Of a DNA stretch of 63,123 bases, positions 34,023-42,774 are shown piece by piece. The translations under genes and the position numbers were made by a program. The stretch spans positions 1 through 63,123 of the forward strand of contig NZ_JAIQZJ010000021.1 of NCBI RefSeq assembly GCF_020073815.1. Direction: 5' to 3'. This DNA comes from Nocardioides mangrovi. Lineage in GTDB: Bacteria; Actinomycetota; Actinomycetes; Propionibacteriales; Nocardioidaceae. A model generated the notes under the pieces. That model saw only the letters and a list, made by a program, of their open reading frames with translations. It made no database searches and was not told where the DNA came from. The stretch's first letter is position 1. The number at the start of each line of letters is the position of its first letter.

Positions 34023-34410
34023 GCAGAGCGGGGGCATGCGGCCCACCAAGCAGCGCCGCGCGGTCGTCGAGGCGATGGAGTCCTTCGCCGACTTCCGCTC
34101 CGCCCAGGAGATCCACGAGCTGCTCGGCGAGCGCGGCGAGCCCGTCGGTCTGGCCACGGTCTACCGGACCCTCCAGCGGCTCGCCGACGCCGGCGAGGTC
34201 GACCAGCTGCGCACCGAGGACGGCGAGGCGATCTACCGTCGGTGCTCGGAGACCCATCACCACCACCTGGTCTGCCGCGAGTGCGGCGCGACCGTCGAGG
34301 TCGAGGGCCCTGCGGTCGAGCGGTGGACGCGGAGCATCGCCGCCGAGCACGGGTACGGCGAGGTCAGCCACACCCTCGAGATCTTCGGGACCTGCGCCCG
34401 CTGCGGCTGA
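34009..34410 (+). CDS. zur: Fur-family zinc regulator
   Basis: 133-residue Fur-type repressor. The winged helix (MRPTKQRRAVVEAMES...GLATVYRTLQRLADAGEVDQL) is followed by the metal/dimer domain with ETHHHHLVCRECG and TCARCG; the two CxxC pairs make the structural zinc site and the His cluster fits the sensory site. Position at the end of the znu operon and the operators at its start support Zur rather than Fur. The start codon lies within the end of znuB, giving negative feedback on its own expression. Confidence 0.93.
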   Translation: MTSTEQSGGMRPTKQRRAVVEAMESFADFRSAQEIHELLGERGEPVGLATVYRTLQRLADAGEVDQLRTEDGEAIYRRCSETHHHHLVCRECGATVEVEGPAVERWTRSIAAEHGYGEVSHTLEIFGTCARCG

Positions 34411-34414
34411 GGGA

Positions 34415-36055
34415 TCAGCGCCCGAGCGGCAGCAGCACCCGGAAGCGGCTGCCGTGGCCGGGCCGGCTCTCCACCTCGACCCGGCCACCATGGCCCTCGA
34501 CGATGTCCTTCGCGATCGAGAGCCCCAGCCCCGCGCCCGCGATGGCTCGGCGCTCGGCCTCGCGGCTGCGGAAGAAGCGGTTGAAGAGCCGGTCGATGTC
34601 GTCGGGCTCGATGCCGATCCCCGTATCGGTGACCTCGAGCACGGCCTGGTGGTCCTCCCCCGCCAGCCGGACCCGGACCGACCCGCCGGACTGGGTGTAC
34701 TTCACGGCGTTGGAGACGAGGTTGTCGACGACCTGCGCGATCCGCTGCGCGTCCGCGACGATCGCCATCGAGTCGGGGGCGACCATCGACAGGTCGACGC
34801 CGGACTCCTCGGCTGCGGTGCCCATCGCATCGACGGTGTCACGGACGACGTCGGCCAGGTCGATCCGCTCGCGCGCGTAGTCGACCGCGCCGGCGTCGTG
34901 CTGGGCCACCGACAGCAGGTCGGCGATCAGCCGGTGGAGCCGCTCGGTGTTGCGCTGGATCACGGCGAGGTGCTTGCGCGCGCCGAGCGACAGCTGGGTG
35001 TCGTCCTCCAGCAGCTGGGAGTAGCCGACGATCGAGGTGAGCGGCGTGCGCAGCTCGTGGGAGACGAGGGCGACGAACTCGTTCTTCACCTGGAGCGCCC
35101 GCATGATGTCGGTGACGTCGGTGTAGCCGAGCGCGGCGCCCTCGAACGTGCCGTCCTCGGAGCGGATGGCCCGGGCCGAGACCGAGATCGCCCGGCGGGT
35201 CTCCGGGTCCTCACCGACCCAGATCCGGACCTCGTCGAACTCCTCGCCCTGGGCGGCGCGGGAGCTGGGCGCGGCCTCGGCGGCGAGCGGGGTGCGACCG
35301 TCGGCGTCGAAGACGAGGCCGCTCTCCTGGCCGGCGCGACCGTCGTGACCGTCGGGGTAGCCGAGGTCCACGAACTCCTGGTGCCGGCGGTTCATGCCGA
35401 TGTAGCGACCGCTGCCGTCGAGGAGCAGCAGCCCGACGTCGACGGTGTCGAAGATCGCGTCCGACACCCGCCGCTGGTGGGCGATCGTCTCGAGCGCTCC
35501 GGCGAGCCGGTCACGCTGGTGCTCGGCCTCGGCGCGCTCGTGGTTGACCCACTCCATGCTCTCGGCGATCACCAGCGCGGCGGCACCGGCGACGACCGGG
35601 TAGAGCACCGCCCGCGCGGTCTCGACCGGCGCGAACCCGGCGTACATGATCGACGGGACGGAGACCAGGAGCACCACCGCGACCACGCTGATCACGACGC
35701 CGCGACGGCCCGCGATCCGGCCGAGCCAGAGCACGGGCATCACGATCAAGAGGCCGCTGCCGGCGTCCGGGTCGAGGCGTGCCAGCCCGACCGCGAGGAG
35801 GTCGGCCACCGCCAGCACGATCGGTGCGTGGGGGGCACGGCCGGGACGCAGCAGCGGCGTGACCGCCGCCAGCACCGCCACGATCAGCAGGGAGGCCATC
35901 GGCCAGGACACCCACGGCCACCGCGCGCCGAAGGCGTAGCGCAGGCCGAGGTCGAGCAGGTAGAGCGCGGTGAAGCCGTACTGGAAGACGCGCGGATCGG
36001 TCATCGAGGTGGACAGCCACCGCCGTCTCCCCGTGCTCAGCGCACTCGTGCCCAT
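34415..36055 (-). CDS. Membrane sensor histidine kinase (paralog 1)
   Basis: 546 residues. About six membrane helices (residues 25-180) are followed by a coiled linker, a PAS domain (about 200-320), HisKA with His333 (LVSHELRTPLTSIVGY) and HATPase_c (DTGIGIE, GAGLGLSIAKDIVEGHGG). It closely parallels the kinase at 36914-38569 in order and motifs, including TDVT(D/E)(I/L)MRALQVK before HisKA. Start: the ATG with GGGGGA just upstream; the open frame extends further. No response regulator is adjacent, so it is an orphan kinase. Stop is four bases from the zur stop (convergent). Confidence 0.9.
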   Translation of the reverse strand: MGTSALSTGRRRWLSTSMTDPRVFQYGFTALYLLDLGLRYAFGARWPWVSWPMASLLIVAVLAAVTPLLRPGRAPHAPIVLAVADLLAVGLARLDPDAGSGLLIVMPVLWLGRIAGRRGVVISVVAVVLLVSVPSIMYAGFAPVETARAVLYPVVAGAAALVIAESMEWVNHERAEAEHQRDRLAGALETIAHQRRVSDAIFDTVDVGLLLLDGSGRYIGMNRRHQEFVDLGYPDGHDGRAGQESGLVFDADGRTPLAAEAAPSSRAAQGEEFDEVRIWVGEDPETRRAISVSARAIRSEDGTFEGAALGYTDVTDIMRALQVKNEFVALVSHELRTPLTSIVGYSQLLEDDTQLSLGARKHLAVIQRNTERLHRLIADLLSVAQHDAGAVDYARERIDLADVVRDTVDAMGTAAEESGVDLSMVAPDSMAIVADAQRIAQVVDNLVSNAVKYTQSGGSVRVRLAGEDHQAVLEVTDTGIGIEPDDIDRLFNRFFRSREAERRAIAGAGLGLSIAKDIVEGHGGRVEVESRPGHGSRFRVLLPLGR

Positions 36056-36098
36056 GTCCCCCGGCCTCTCTCCCGCTGGGGTCTTCGTAGCACGGTTG

Positions 36099-36875
36099 TC
36101 ACACGTTGGGGAGTGCTCCGCCGTAACGACGGTCACGACGTGCATACAGCTCGATCGCGTGCCACAGGTGGCGCCGGTCGACGTCGGGCCAGAGCACGTC
36201 GGTGAAGACCATCTCGGAGTACGCCGCCTGCCACAGCATGAAGTTGGAGAGCCGCTGCTCCCCCGACGTGCGCCAGACCAGGTCGGCGTCGGGCAGCTCG
36301 GGCACGTAGAGGTGCTTGGCGAAGGTCTTCTCGCTGACCTTCTCCGGATCGAGCCGGCCGGCGGCCACCTCGCGCGCGATGCCGCGGGCCGCGTCGGCGA
36401 GCTCGGCCCGGCCGCCGTAGTTGACGCACATGGTGAGCGTGAGGACCTTGTTGTGCTTGGTCATCTCCTCGGCGACGCGGAGCTCGTCGATCACCGACTT
36501 CCACAGCCGCGGGGCACGGCCGGCCCAGCGCACCCGGACGCCGAGCTCGTGCATCTCGTCGCGGCGGCGCCGGATCACGTCGCGGTTGAAGCCCATCAGG
36601 AACTTCACCTCGTCGGGCGAACGCGACCAGTTCTCGGTGGAGAACGCGTAGGCCGAGATGGCACCGACGCCGAGCTCGATCGCACCCTCGACGACGTCGA
36701 AGAGCGAGTGCTCGCCCTGCTCGTGACCCTTGGTGCGCGGCAGGCCGCGCTCCTTCGCCCAGCGCCCGTTGCCGTCCATGACGATCGCGACGTGGTGCGG
36801 GACGAGGTCCTTCGGGATCGCCGGCGGCCGGGCCCCCGAGGGGTGCGGCGTCGGCCGTCGTACGGCGCGCTTCAC
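36099..36875 (-). CDS. uppS: Isoprenyl transferase (undecaprenyl/decaprenyl diphosphate synthase)
   Basis: 258-residue cis-prenyltransferase that extends isoprenyl diphosphates to make the polyprenyl carrier for wall synthesis. It has the pyrophosphate-binding MDGNGRWA (Asp34-Arg38), ISAYAFSTENWSRS, and the C-terminal signature DLVWRTSGEQRLSNFMLWQAAYSE. Product length cannot be read from sequence. In actinobacteria uppS usually sits next to recO; here a sensor kinase lies between them and its paralog lies on the other side. Confidence 0.95.
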   Translation of the reverse strand: MKRAVRRPTPHPSGARPPAIPKDLVPHHVAIVMDGNGRWAKERGLPRTKGHEQGEHSLFDVVEGAIELGVGAISAYAFSTENWSRSPDEVKFLMGFNRDVIRRRRDEMHELGVRVRWAGRAPRLWKSVIDELRVAEEMTKHNKVLTLTMCVNYGGRAELADAARGIAREVAAGRLDPEKVSEKTFAKHLYVPELPDADLVWRTSGEQRLSNFMLWQAAYSEMVFTDVLWPDVDRRHLWHAIELYARRDRRYGGALPNV

Positions 36876-36913
36876 GCCACGACCCTAGGGCACGACTCCT
36901 GATCCGGCCGCGC

Positions 36914-38569
36914 TCACGAGGCGAGCCGCGCGGACGACGGGAGCGGCAGCACCACCCGGAACTCGCTGCCCTGCCCGAGCTCGCTGTCGACCTCGATCCG
37001 GCCGCCGTGGCCCTCGATGATCGCCTTGGCGATCGAGAGCCCCAGACCGACGCCCTGGATCGCGGCGAGGGTCGCCTCGCGGGTCCGGTAGAAGCGGGTG
37101 AAGACGTGCGCGTGGTCCTCGGGACTGATGCCCATCCCGGTGTCGTGGATCCGGATGACGACGTGGTCGGTCTCGACGGCGGCGTGCACGCCGGCCTGAC
37201 CGCCGGGGCCGGTGTACTTGATCGCGTTCGAGACCAGGTTGGTGACCGCGCGGCCGAGTCGACCCGGGTCGCCCCGGAAGCGCAGCGCGGCCGGCACGTC
37301 GACCGTCAGCGCGACACCGGCCTTCTCGGCGTGGGCCCGCGCGGCTGTCACGCAGTCGTGGATGATCGAGGCGAGGTCGGTGTGGGTGTGCCCGACGACC
37401 GGCTCCGGACGCGGGGTCGAGCCCTCGCTGAGCAGGTCGCCGACCAGCCGCTCGAGGCGGTCGGCGTTGCGGGCGACGGCGTTCAGGTGCTTGTGGAGCA
37501 GGTCGTCGAGGTCGGGCCGGTCGCGCATCACCGCGACGTACCCGACGATCGAGGTCAGCGGCGTCCGGAGCTCGTGCGAGACCAGCGCCATGAACTGGTC
37601 CTTCACCTGGAGCGCCCGCATCAGCTCGGTGACGTCGGTGTAGGAGACCGCGGCACCCAGCAGGTTGCCGTCCTCGTCCTCGACCCGGCGAGCCGAGATC
37701 GACATCGCGCGGCGGGAGGCCTCGTCCCGGCCCACCCAGACCCGGACGTCGTCGAACTCCTCGCCACGCCGCGCGCGGGAGGTCGGCACCACGTCGACCG
37801 GGAGGCGCGAGGTGCCGTCCTCGTCGAAGACCCACGGATCGGCGAGGTCCCCACCCGGGTAGGCCATCTCGGAGAACTCCGCGAGCCGCTGGTTGATGAG
37901 CAGCGGCTGGCCGTCGGCGCCGAGCAGGGCAAGCCCGATGTCGACCGCCTCGAAGATCGCCTCGGCCGACCGCCGGTTGCGCTCGATCACCTTCATCGCG
38001 GCGAGCAGCTCGGCCTCACGCTCTTCTGCGCGAGCCTGCGCCGCGCGGGCGGCGGTGAGCCCGGCGCTGATGGCGACGGCACCGACGCCGGCGACGACCG
38101 GCAGGACCACCAGCCGCTCGAGGGTCGCGGGACCGACACCGTGCGCGATCAGCCCCGGCAGGCTGATGAAGGCGAGGGTGGCCGCCACCGCGAGCCCGGC
38201 ACCGCCCAGGCCGAGCTCGAGACCGAGGTAGAGCGCCGGCAGGACGAGCAGGGGAGAGGCCCCGCCGAGGTCCGACCCGGCGGCCAGCATCCCGAGGGTC
38301 GCGATGCTGAGGACCGCGACCGCGAGGATCAGCCACCGGCGCTCGATCGCTCCGGGGATGGTCAGCACGACCGTGAGCAGCACGGCGATGCCGACCCCGG
38401 CCACCGGCCAGGAGAGCGGCTCGACCTCGGCGCCGCCCAGGGCGCGCAGCACCAGGATCGCGGCCAGCAGGGCGGCGAACCCGCCGTGCAGCACGCGCGG
38501 ATCCGGGCGGCCGGCGTTCCAGCGCAGCTGGGTGCACAGCCACCGGCCACGCTCCATCCAGCTCTTCAC
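36914..38569 (-). CDS. Membrane sensor histidine kinase (paralog 2)
   Basis: 551 residues, same layout as the kinase at 34415-36055: about six helices (25-185), PAS (about 200-320), HisKA with His332 (LVSHELRTPLTSIVGY) and HATPase_c (DTGMGIS, GVGLGLSIAKAIIEGHGG). Catalytic residues appear intact. GTG start with GAGAGG six bases upstream. The two kinases flank uppS and probably arose by duplication; neither has a linked response regulator. Confidence 0.9.
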   Translation of the reverse strand: MKSWMERGRWLCTQLRWNAGRPDPRVLHGGFAALLAAILVLRALGGAEVEPLSWPVAGVGIAVLLTVVLTIPGAIERRWLILAVAVLSIATLGMLAAGSDLGGASPLLVLPALYLGLELGLGGAGLAVAATLAFISLPGLIAHGVGPATLERLVVLPVVAGVGAVAISAGLTAARAAQARAEEREAELLAAMKVIERNRRSAEAIFEAVDIGLALLGADGQPLLINQRLAEFSEMAYPGGDLADPWVFDEDGTSRLPVDVVPTSRARRGEEFDDVRVWVGRDEASRRAMSISARRVEDEDGNLLGAAVSYTDVTELMRALQVKDQFMALVSHELRTPLTSIVGYVAVMRDRPDLDDLLHKHLNAVARNADRLERLVGDLLSEGSTPRPEPVVGHTHTDLASIIHDCVTAARAHAEKAGVALTVDVPAALRFRGDPGRLGRAVTNLVSNAIKYTGPGGQAGVHAAVETDHVVIRIHDTGMGISPEDHAHVFTRFYRTREATLAAIQGVGLGLSIAKAIIEGHGGRIEVDSELGQGSEFRVVLPLPSSARLAS

Positions 38570-38647
38570 CGCGGACCTCTCGACAACCCGGTCTGTCGGG
38601 GTTCTGTTCGGCAGGTCCGTCGGCGACTTGAGCGTCGCGTCGTGTGG

Positions 38648-39391
38648 TCAGGACCGCACGACGTACGGCAGCGACTTCAGGCCGCGCTCGAGGTGCCAGG
38701 CGAGGTAGCCGGCGACGAGCGAGCTCGCCTCCCGCTGGTGCCGCGGGTCGGCGGCGTCGACGACCGCCCAGTCACCGGCGAGCAGCGCCCCGAGCAGGGC
38801 GACCGTCTCGGGCGCCGGGCTGGCCGACCCGGGGACCCGGCAGGTGACGCAGAGGATGCCGCCCATCGACGGGTTGAACCACCGGTGCGGTCCGGCACCG
38901 GGGTTGGGGAACGTGCCGCAGCGCGCGCAGTGGTCGAAGGACGGCGCGTAGCCGGCGACCGACAGCGAGCGCAGCAGGTAGGAGTCGAGCACCTGCCCGG
39001 AGCCGTGCTCGCCCTTGACCATCGCCCGCAGCCCGCCGACCAGCAGCAGGAACTGCTGCACCGACGGCTCGCGCTCCTCGGTCACCAGCCGGTCGGCGGT
39101 CTCGAGCATCACCGTGCCGGCGGTGTAGCGGTCGTAGTCGAGCCCGAGGTCCCCGGCGTAGAGCGTGAGCGTCTCCGCCTGGGTGATCGTGTCGAGGTTG
39201 CGCCCCTCGGCGAGCTGGAGGTCGACGTGGCTGAACGGCTCCAGCCGGGAGCCGAACCGCGACGTGGTGCGGCGTACGCCCTTGGCGACCGCGCGCACCC
39301 GTCCGTGCTGCCGGGTCAGCAGCGTGATGATGCGGTCGGCCTCACCCAGCTTGTGGGTGCGCAGCACGATCGCCTCGTCGCGGTAGAGCAC
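38648..39391 (-). CDS. recO: DNA repair protein RecO
   Basis: 247-residue RecF-pathway mediator that loads RecA and anneals single strands. OB-fold N-terminus (YRDEAIVLRTHKLGEADRIITLLT), helical domain, and a Cys4 zinc site (CARCG ... CVTC). Usual family length. GTG start; the run of G immediately before it is an unusual ribosome binding site. Syntenic with uppS and leuA as in other actinobacteria. Confidence 0.94.
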   Translation of the reverse strand: MLYRDEAIVLRTHKLGEADRIITLLTRQHGRVRAVAKGVRRTTSRFGSRLEPFSHVDLQLAEGRNLDTITQAETLTLYAGDLGLDYDRYTAGTVMLETADRLVTEEREPSVQQFLLLVGGLRAMVKGEHGSGQVLDSYLLRSLSVAGYAPSFDHCARCGTFPNPGAGPHRWFNPSMGGILCVTCRVPGSASPAPETVALLGALLAGDWAVVDAADPRHQREASSLVAGYLAWHLERGLKSLPYVVRS

Positions 39392-39414
39392 CCCCCTATT
39401 GTGCGGGGCGACCG

Positions 39415-40281
39415 TCAGGATCCGGCACGCCGACGGCGGCGTGGCGCGTGCCAGGCCCGGGTCGCGAGGTCGAGCGCGGCCTCGTCGAGGCGCCCCGGGC
39501 GCAGGCGCCACTCGAGGGCGGTGCGGGCGCGGACGAGGGTGGCGTCGGGGAGCTCGCCGGCCAGCATCTCCGCGTCGGCGTAGGGGCGCATCGGGTCCCA
39601 CGGGTGACCGACGACCAGGGCCGGCACCCGGATCCGGCGACGCTCCAGCGCCGAGGGCGCGGCGCGGCCGAAGAAGAGGCCGTGCACGAGCGCCGCGACC
39701 GCGGCCGGACGCTGGTCGCAGGCATCGAGCGCGATCCCGGCCCAGAAGGGCACCACGCCACGCGGGACCGGCCGGGTCGCGCGCCGCAGCGCCGAGACGG
39801 CCAGCGGCAGGAACCGGGCGGTCAGCAGCAGCGGCCCGAAGGTGAGGATCCCGGCCTCGACCCCGTTGTCGAGGATCGGCGCCTCCAGCAGCAGTCCCCG
39901 GACCCGACTGGGGGCGATCGCGGCCACCTCCAGCGCGATGTTGGCGCCGAGCGAGGGGCCGCCGACCACGGCCTGCGGGGCGCCGACGTGGTCGAGGAGC
40001 GCGACGACCTGCTCGGCGAACGCCGTCACTGAGTAAGCCTGGGGGTCTGCCGGCCGATCAGAACGTCCGTGACCGAGCAGATCCAGCGTGAGGACGTGCA
40101 GCCCGCCGGCGGCAAGTGTCCGGGCCAGGGGCTGCTGCATCCGGCGCGGGAGGAGCTCGCCGGGCAGGAGCACCACCCAGGCGTCGCCCGCGCCGTACTC
40201 GGTGAACTCGAGGCGGTCACGACCGGCGTGGGTCTCGACGAAGAACTGCCCGATCCGCTCCGACACCAGCACACCGACCAT
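39415..40281 (-). CDS. Alpha/beta hydrolase
   Basis: 288-residue alpha/beta-hydrolase fold protein. Nucleophile elbow GGPSLGAN (catalytic Ser), LLGHGRSDRP oxyanion-side motif, and a distal VVGHPWDPMRPYADAE that resembles the acid/His region. No signal peptide. Substrate unknown. The frame is open much further on this strand as an antisense shadow of the MASE1 kinase; the real start is the ATG beginning MVGVLVSERIGQFF, which leaves 57 bp to the divergent kinase. Confidence 0.85.
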   Translation of the reverse strand: MVGVLVSERIGQFFVETHAGRDRLEFTEYGAGDAWVVLLPGELLPRRMQQPLARTLAAGGLHVLTLDLLGHGRSDRPADPQAYSVTAFAEQVVALLDHVGAPQAVVGGPSLGANIALEVAAIAPSRVRGLLLEAPILDNGVEAGILTFGPLLLTARFLPLAVSALRRATRPVPRGVVPFWAGIALDACDQRPAAVAALVHGLFFGRAAPSALERRRIRVPALVVGHPWDPMRPYADAEMLAGELPDATLVRARTALEWRLRPGRLDEAALDLATRAWHAPRRRRRAGS

Positions 40282-40338
40282 GCCGACACGGTAGTCGACG
40301 ACTATGGGTTGACCCGGTCGTGCCTGAGGATGGGGGGC

Positions 40339-42774
40339 ATGTCCGTCCCGGGGCCGTCGCGTCCGCAGCCGCTGCTCGGCTGGTACGGCGCTGCGTCGCT
40401 GCTCGCGCTGATCTTCGCCGCCGGGCTGGGCGCCGTCGTCCTCGCCCCGCAGACCGGACCGGTGGCGGCGTGGTACCCGGCGGCCGGTGTCTCGGTGGCG
40501 CTGCTGGCCCTCTCGCCGCGCTCGCGCTGGCTCGCCCTCGCGGTCTCGGTCACGGTGGTGACGGCCGCGGCGAGCATCCTCGGCGGCCGTGACCCGGAGG
40601 TGACGCTGGTCTACGCGACAGGCAACGCGTGCGAGGCGCTCTTCGCGGCGTGGGTGCTGCGGCACGGCGCTGACGAGGTGCCGCGGCTGCGCGGCACCGA
40701 GGACATGGTCCGGATCCTCGTCGCCGGTCTGGCCGGCGCCGCCTCGATCACGGTCTTCGCCACCGTCGGCGCCGCGACGCTGACCTCGACCGACCCGTGG
40801 GCGATCGCGCGGACCTTCTTCACCAGCCACCTCGCGGCGACCCTCATCGTGGTGCCCGCTGCGTTGTCCCTGGCCGCGACCCGCGAGCGCCCGCGCCGGA
40901 TCGCCGAGACGACGGTCCAGGCGCTCGCCCTGGTCACCGCGACCGCGGTCGTCTTCTGGCCGGGCCACGGGCTCTCGCTGGAGTTCGCTCCCCTGCCCTT
41001 CCTGGTCTGGGCGGCGCTCCGCCTCGACCTGCGGGTGGTCACGCTCGAGCTCGTCGCGGTCAGCGCCGCGGTGACCCTCTTCAGCCTCCACGGCGGCGGG
41101 CCGTTCGGCTACGACTTCGAGCGCGGCGCCGTCGGCGCCGACTCGGCCGCCTCGCTGGTCCAGCTCTACCTGCTCACCAGCGCGTTCCTCACCGTCCCGC
41201 TCGCGATCACCGTCGAGCAGCGCCGGTCGCTGATCGGGGAGCTCCTCGACAGCGAGCAGATGACCGAGGCGACCCTCGACACCACCGCCGCGCTCATCCT
41301 CGTCACCGACCTCGCCGGCACCGTCGTCCGGGTCAACCAGGCGGTCACCGCGCTGACCGGGTACGCCGAGGACGAGCTGCTCGGCCGGCACATCGAGGAC
41401 ATGCCGTTCGCCCCACCGGGGTCGTCCGGCTACCCGGCCGGCCTGCCCGAGGAGCCGGACGGCCAGGTCGGGCGCGAGACCGGAGCGGTCACCCGCGGCG
41501 GCGACCGGATCAAGATCCTCTGGAACACCAGCTACGTCCGTGACGAGCGCGGCCGCCCGACGTACGTCGTCATCACGGGCACCGACCTGACCGCCGAACG
41601 TGCCGCGGCCGGGCTCAACCAGCACCTGCTCCAGGCCGCGATCACGACCGCGCTGATCGGCATCGACCCGCAGGGTCGGATCACGCTCTTCAACGCCGGC
41701 GCGGAACGGCTGCTCGGCTACGACCAGCAGGACATGGTCGGGGTGCCCTTCGTGCAGGTCATCGAGTCGGCGCAGCTCGTGGAGCGCACCGGGTCCGCCG
41801 ACCCCGTGGACGCGTTCGCGGCGCTGGTCGGGACGATCGGCGCCGAGGGGACCACCAGCCAGCGCGACTGGACCTGGACCGGCGAGGACGGCCGACGGCT
41901 GACCGTCTCGATGACCCTCGGCATCGCCGGCGACGCGCTCTCCTCCCGCGTCGGCTACCTCTGCGTGGGGCGCGACGTCACCGAGGCCCGGGCCAGCCAG
42001 GAGCTGCTCGTGGCCGCGCTCGAGAAGGAGCGGGTCGCGGTCGAGCGGCTGCGGAAGGTCGACTCGGCGAAGAACGAGTTCGTGTCGACGGTCAGCCACG
42101 AGCTGCGGACGCCGGTGGCCAGCATCGTCGGCTACACCGAGATGCTCCAGGACGGCACCGTCGGCGAGCCGACCTCGATGCAGGGACGCCTGCTGGCGAG
42201 CATCGAGCGCAGCGGCAAGCGCCTGATCGCGCTCTGCGACGACCTGCTGACCCTCGGCGGACTCGACAGCGGCTCCGCCGAGATCGACCGCGACGTCGTC
42301 GACCTCTCCGAGCTGGTCGACGCCGCCGCCGACGCGATGCGTCCGCTGCTGGCCGGCCGCGACCTCGACGTCGACTTCGGGGCCACCGGCCCGGTGGAGG
42401 TGCTCGGCGACCGGGCCCAGCTCGACCGGGTCCTGATCAACCTGCTCAGCAACGCCGTGAAGTTCACCGAGGACGGCGGCCGCATCGAGTGCCGCACCGA
42501 GGTGCGCGACTCCGAGGCGGTCCTCGTCGTCAGCGACACCGGCATCGGCATCCCCGTCGAGGAGCAGTCGGAGCTCTTCGAGCGGTTCTACCGGTCCTCG
42601 ACCGCGCAGGACCGGGCGATCCAGGGCACGGGGCTCGGACTCTCGATCGTGGCCGCGACGGTCGCGGCCCACGGTGGGCGGATCGACGTCCGCTCCGCCC
42701 ACCTCGAGGGCACCACGATCACGGTGCGGCTGCCCCGCGCCCGCGTGTCGGCTACGCCCGGTTCACCGCGCTGA
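40339..42774 (+). CDS. MASE1-domain sensor histidine kinase with PAS domains
   Basis: 811 residues. An eight-helix MASE1-type sensor (about 10-300, with PVAAWYPAAGVSVALL and TGNACEALFAAWVLR) is followed by two PAS domains (about 310-430 and 435-560), HisKA with His587 (VSHELRTPVASIVGYTEML) and HATPase_c (DTGIGIP, GTGLGLSIVAATVAAHGG). MASE1 sensors respond to unknown, probably membrane-linked signals. An ATG nine bases upstream is an alternative start. It has no adjacent response regulator. Its last 23 bases overlap the end of leuA, convergently. Confidence 0.9.
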   Translation: MSVPGPSRPQPLLGWYGAASLLALIFAAGLGAVVLAPQTGPVAAWYPAAGVSVALLALSPRSRWLALAVSVTVVTAAASILGGRDPEVTLVYATGNACEALFAAWVLRHGADEVPRLRGTEDMVRILVAGLAGAASITVFATVGAATLTSTDPWAIARTFFTSHLAATLIVVPAALSLAATRERPRRIAETTVQALALVTATAVVFWPGHGLSLEFAPLPFLVWAALRLDLRVVTLELVAVSAAVTLFSLHGGGPFGYDFERGAVGADSAASLVQLYLLTSAFLTVPLAITVEQRRSLIGELLDSEQMTEATLDTTAALILVTDLAGTVVRVNQAVTALTGYAEDELLGRHIEDMPFAPPGSSGYPAGLPEEPDGQVGRETGAVTRGGDRIKILWNTSYVRDERGRPTYVVITGTDLTAERAAAGLNQHLLQAAITTALIGIDPQGRITLFNAGAERLLGYDQQDMVGVPFVQVIESAQLVERTGSADPVDAFAALVGTIGAEGTTSQRDWTWTGEDGRRLTVSMTLGIAGDALSSRVGYLCVGRDVTEARASQELLVAALEKERVAVERLRKVDSAKNEFVSTVSHELRTPVASIVGYTEMLQDGTVGEPTSMQGRLLASIERSGKRLIALCDDLLTLGGLDSGSAEIDRDVVDLSELVDAAADAMRPLLAGRDLDVDFGATGPVEVLGDRAQLDRVLINLLSNAVKFTEDGGRIECRTEVRDSEAVLVVSDTGIGIPVEEQSELFERFYRSSTAQDRAIQGTGLGLSIVAATVAAHGGRIDVRSAHLEGTTITVRLPRARVSATPGSPR

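Noticed and set aside
39415..42702. A 1095-codon open frame on the minus strand covering the MASE1 kinase region
   Set aside because: Only its last 288 codons look like a protein (the alpha/beta hydrolase). The rest is an antisense shadow of the kinase, with Arg/Gly/Val-rich composition typical of high-GC opposite frames.
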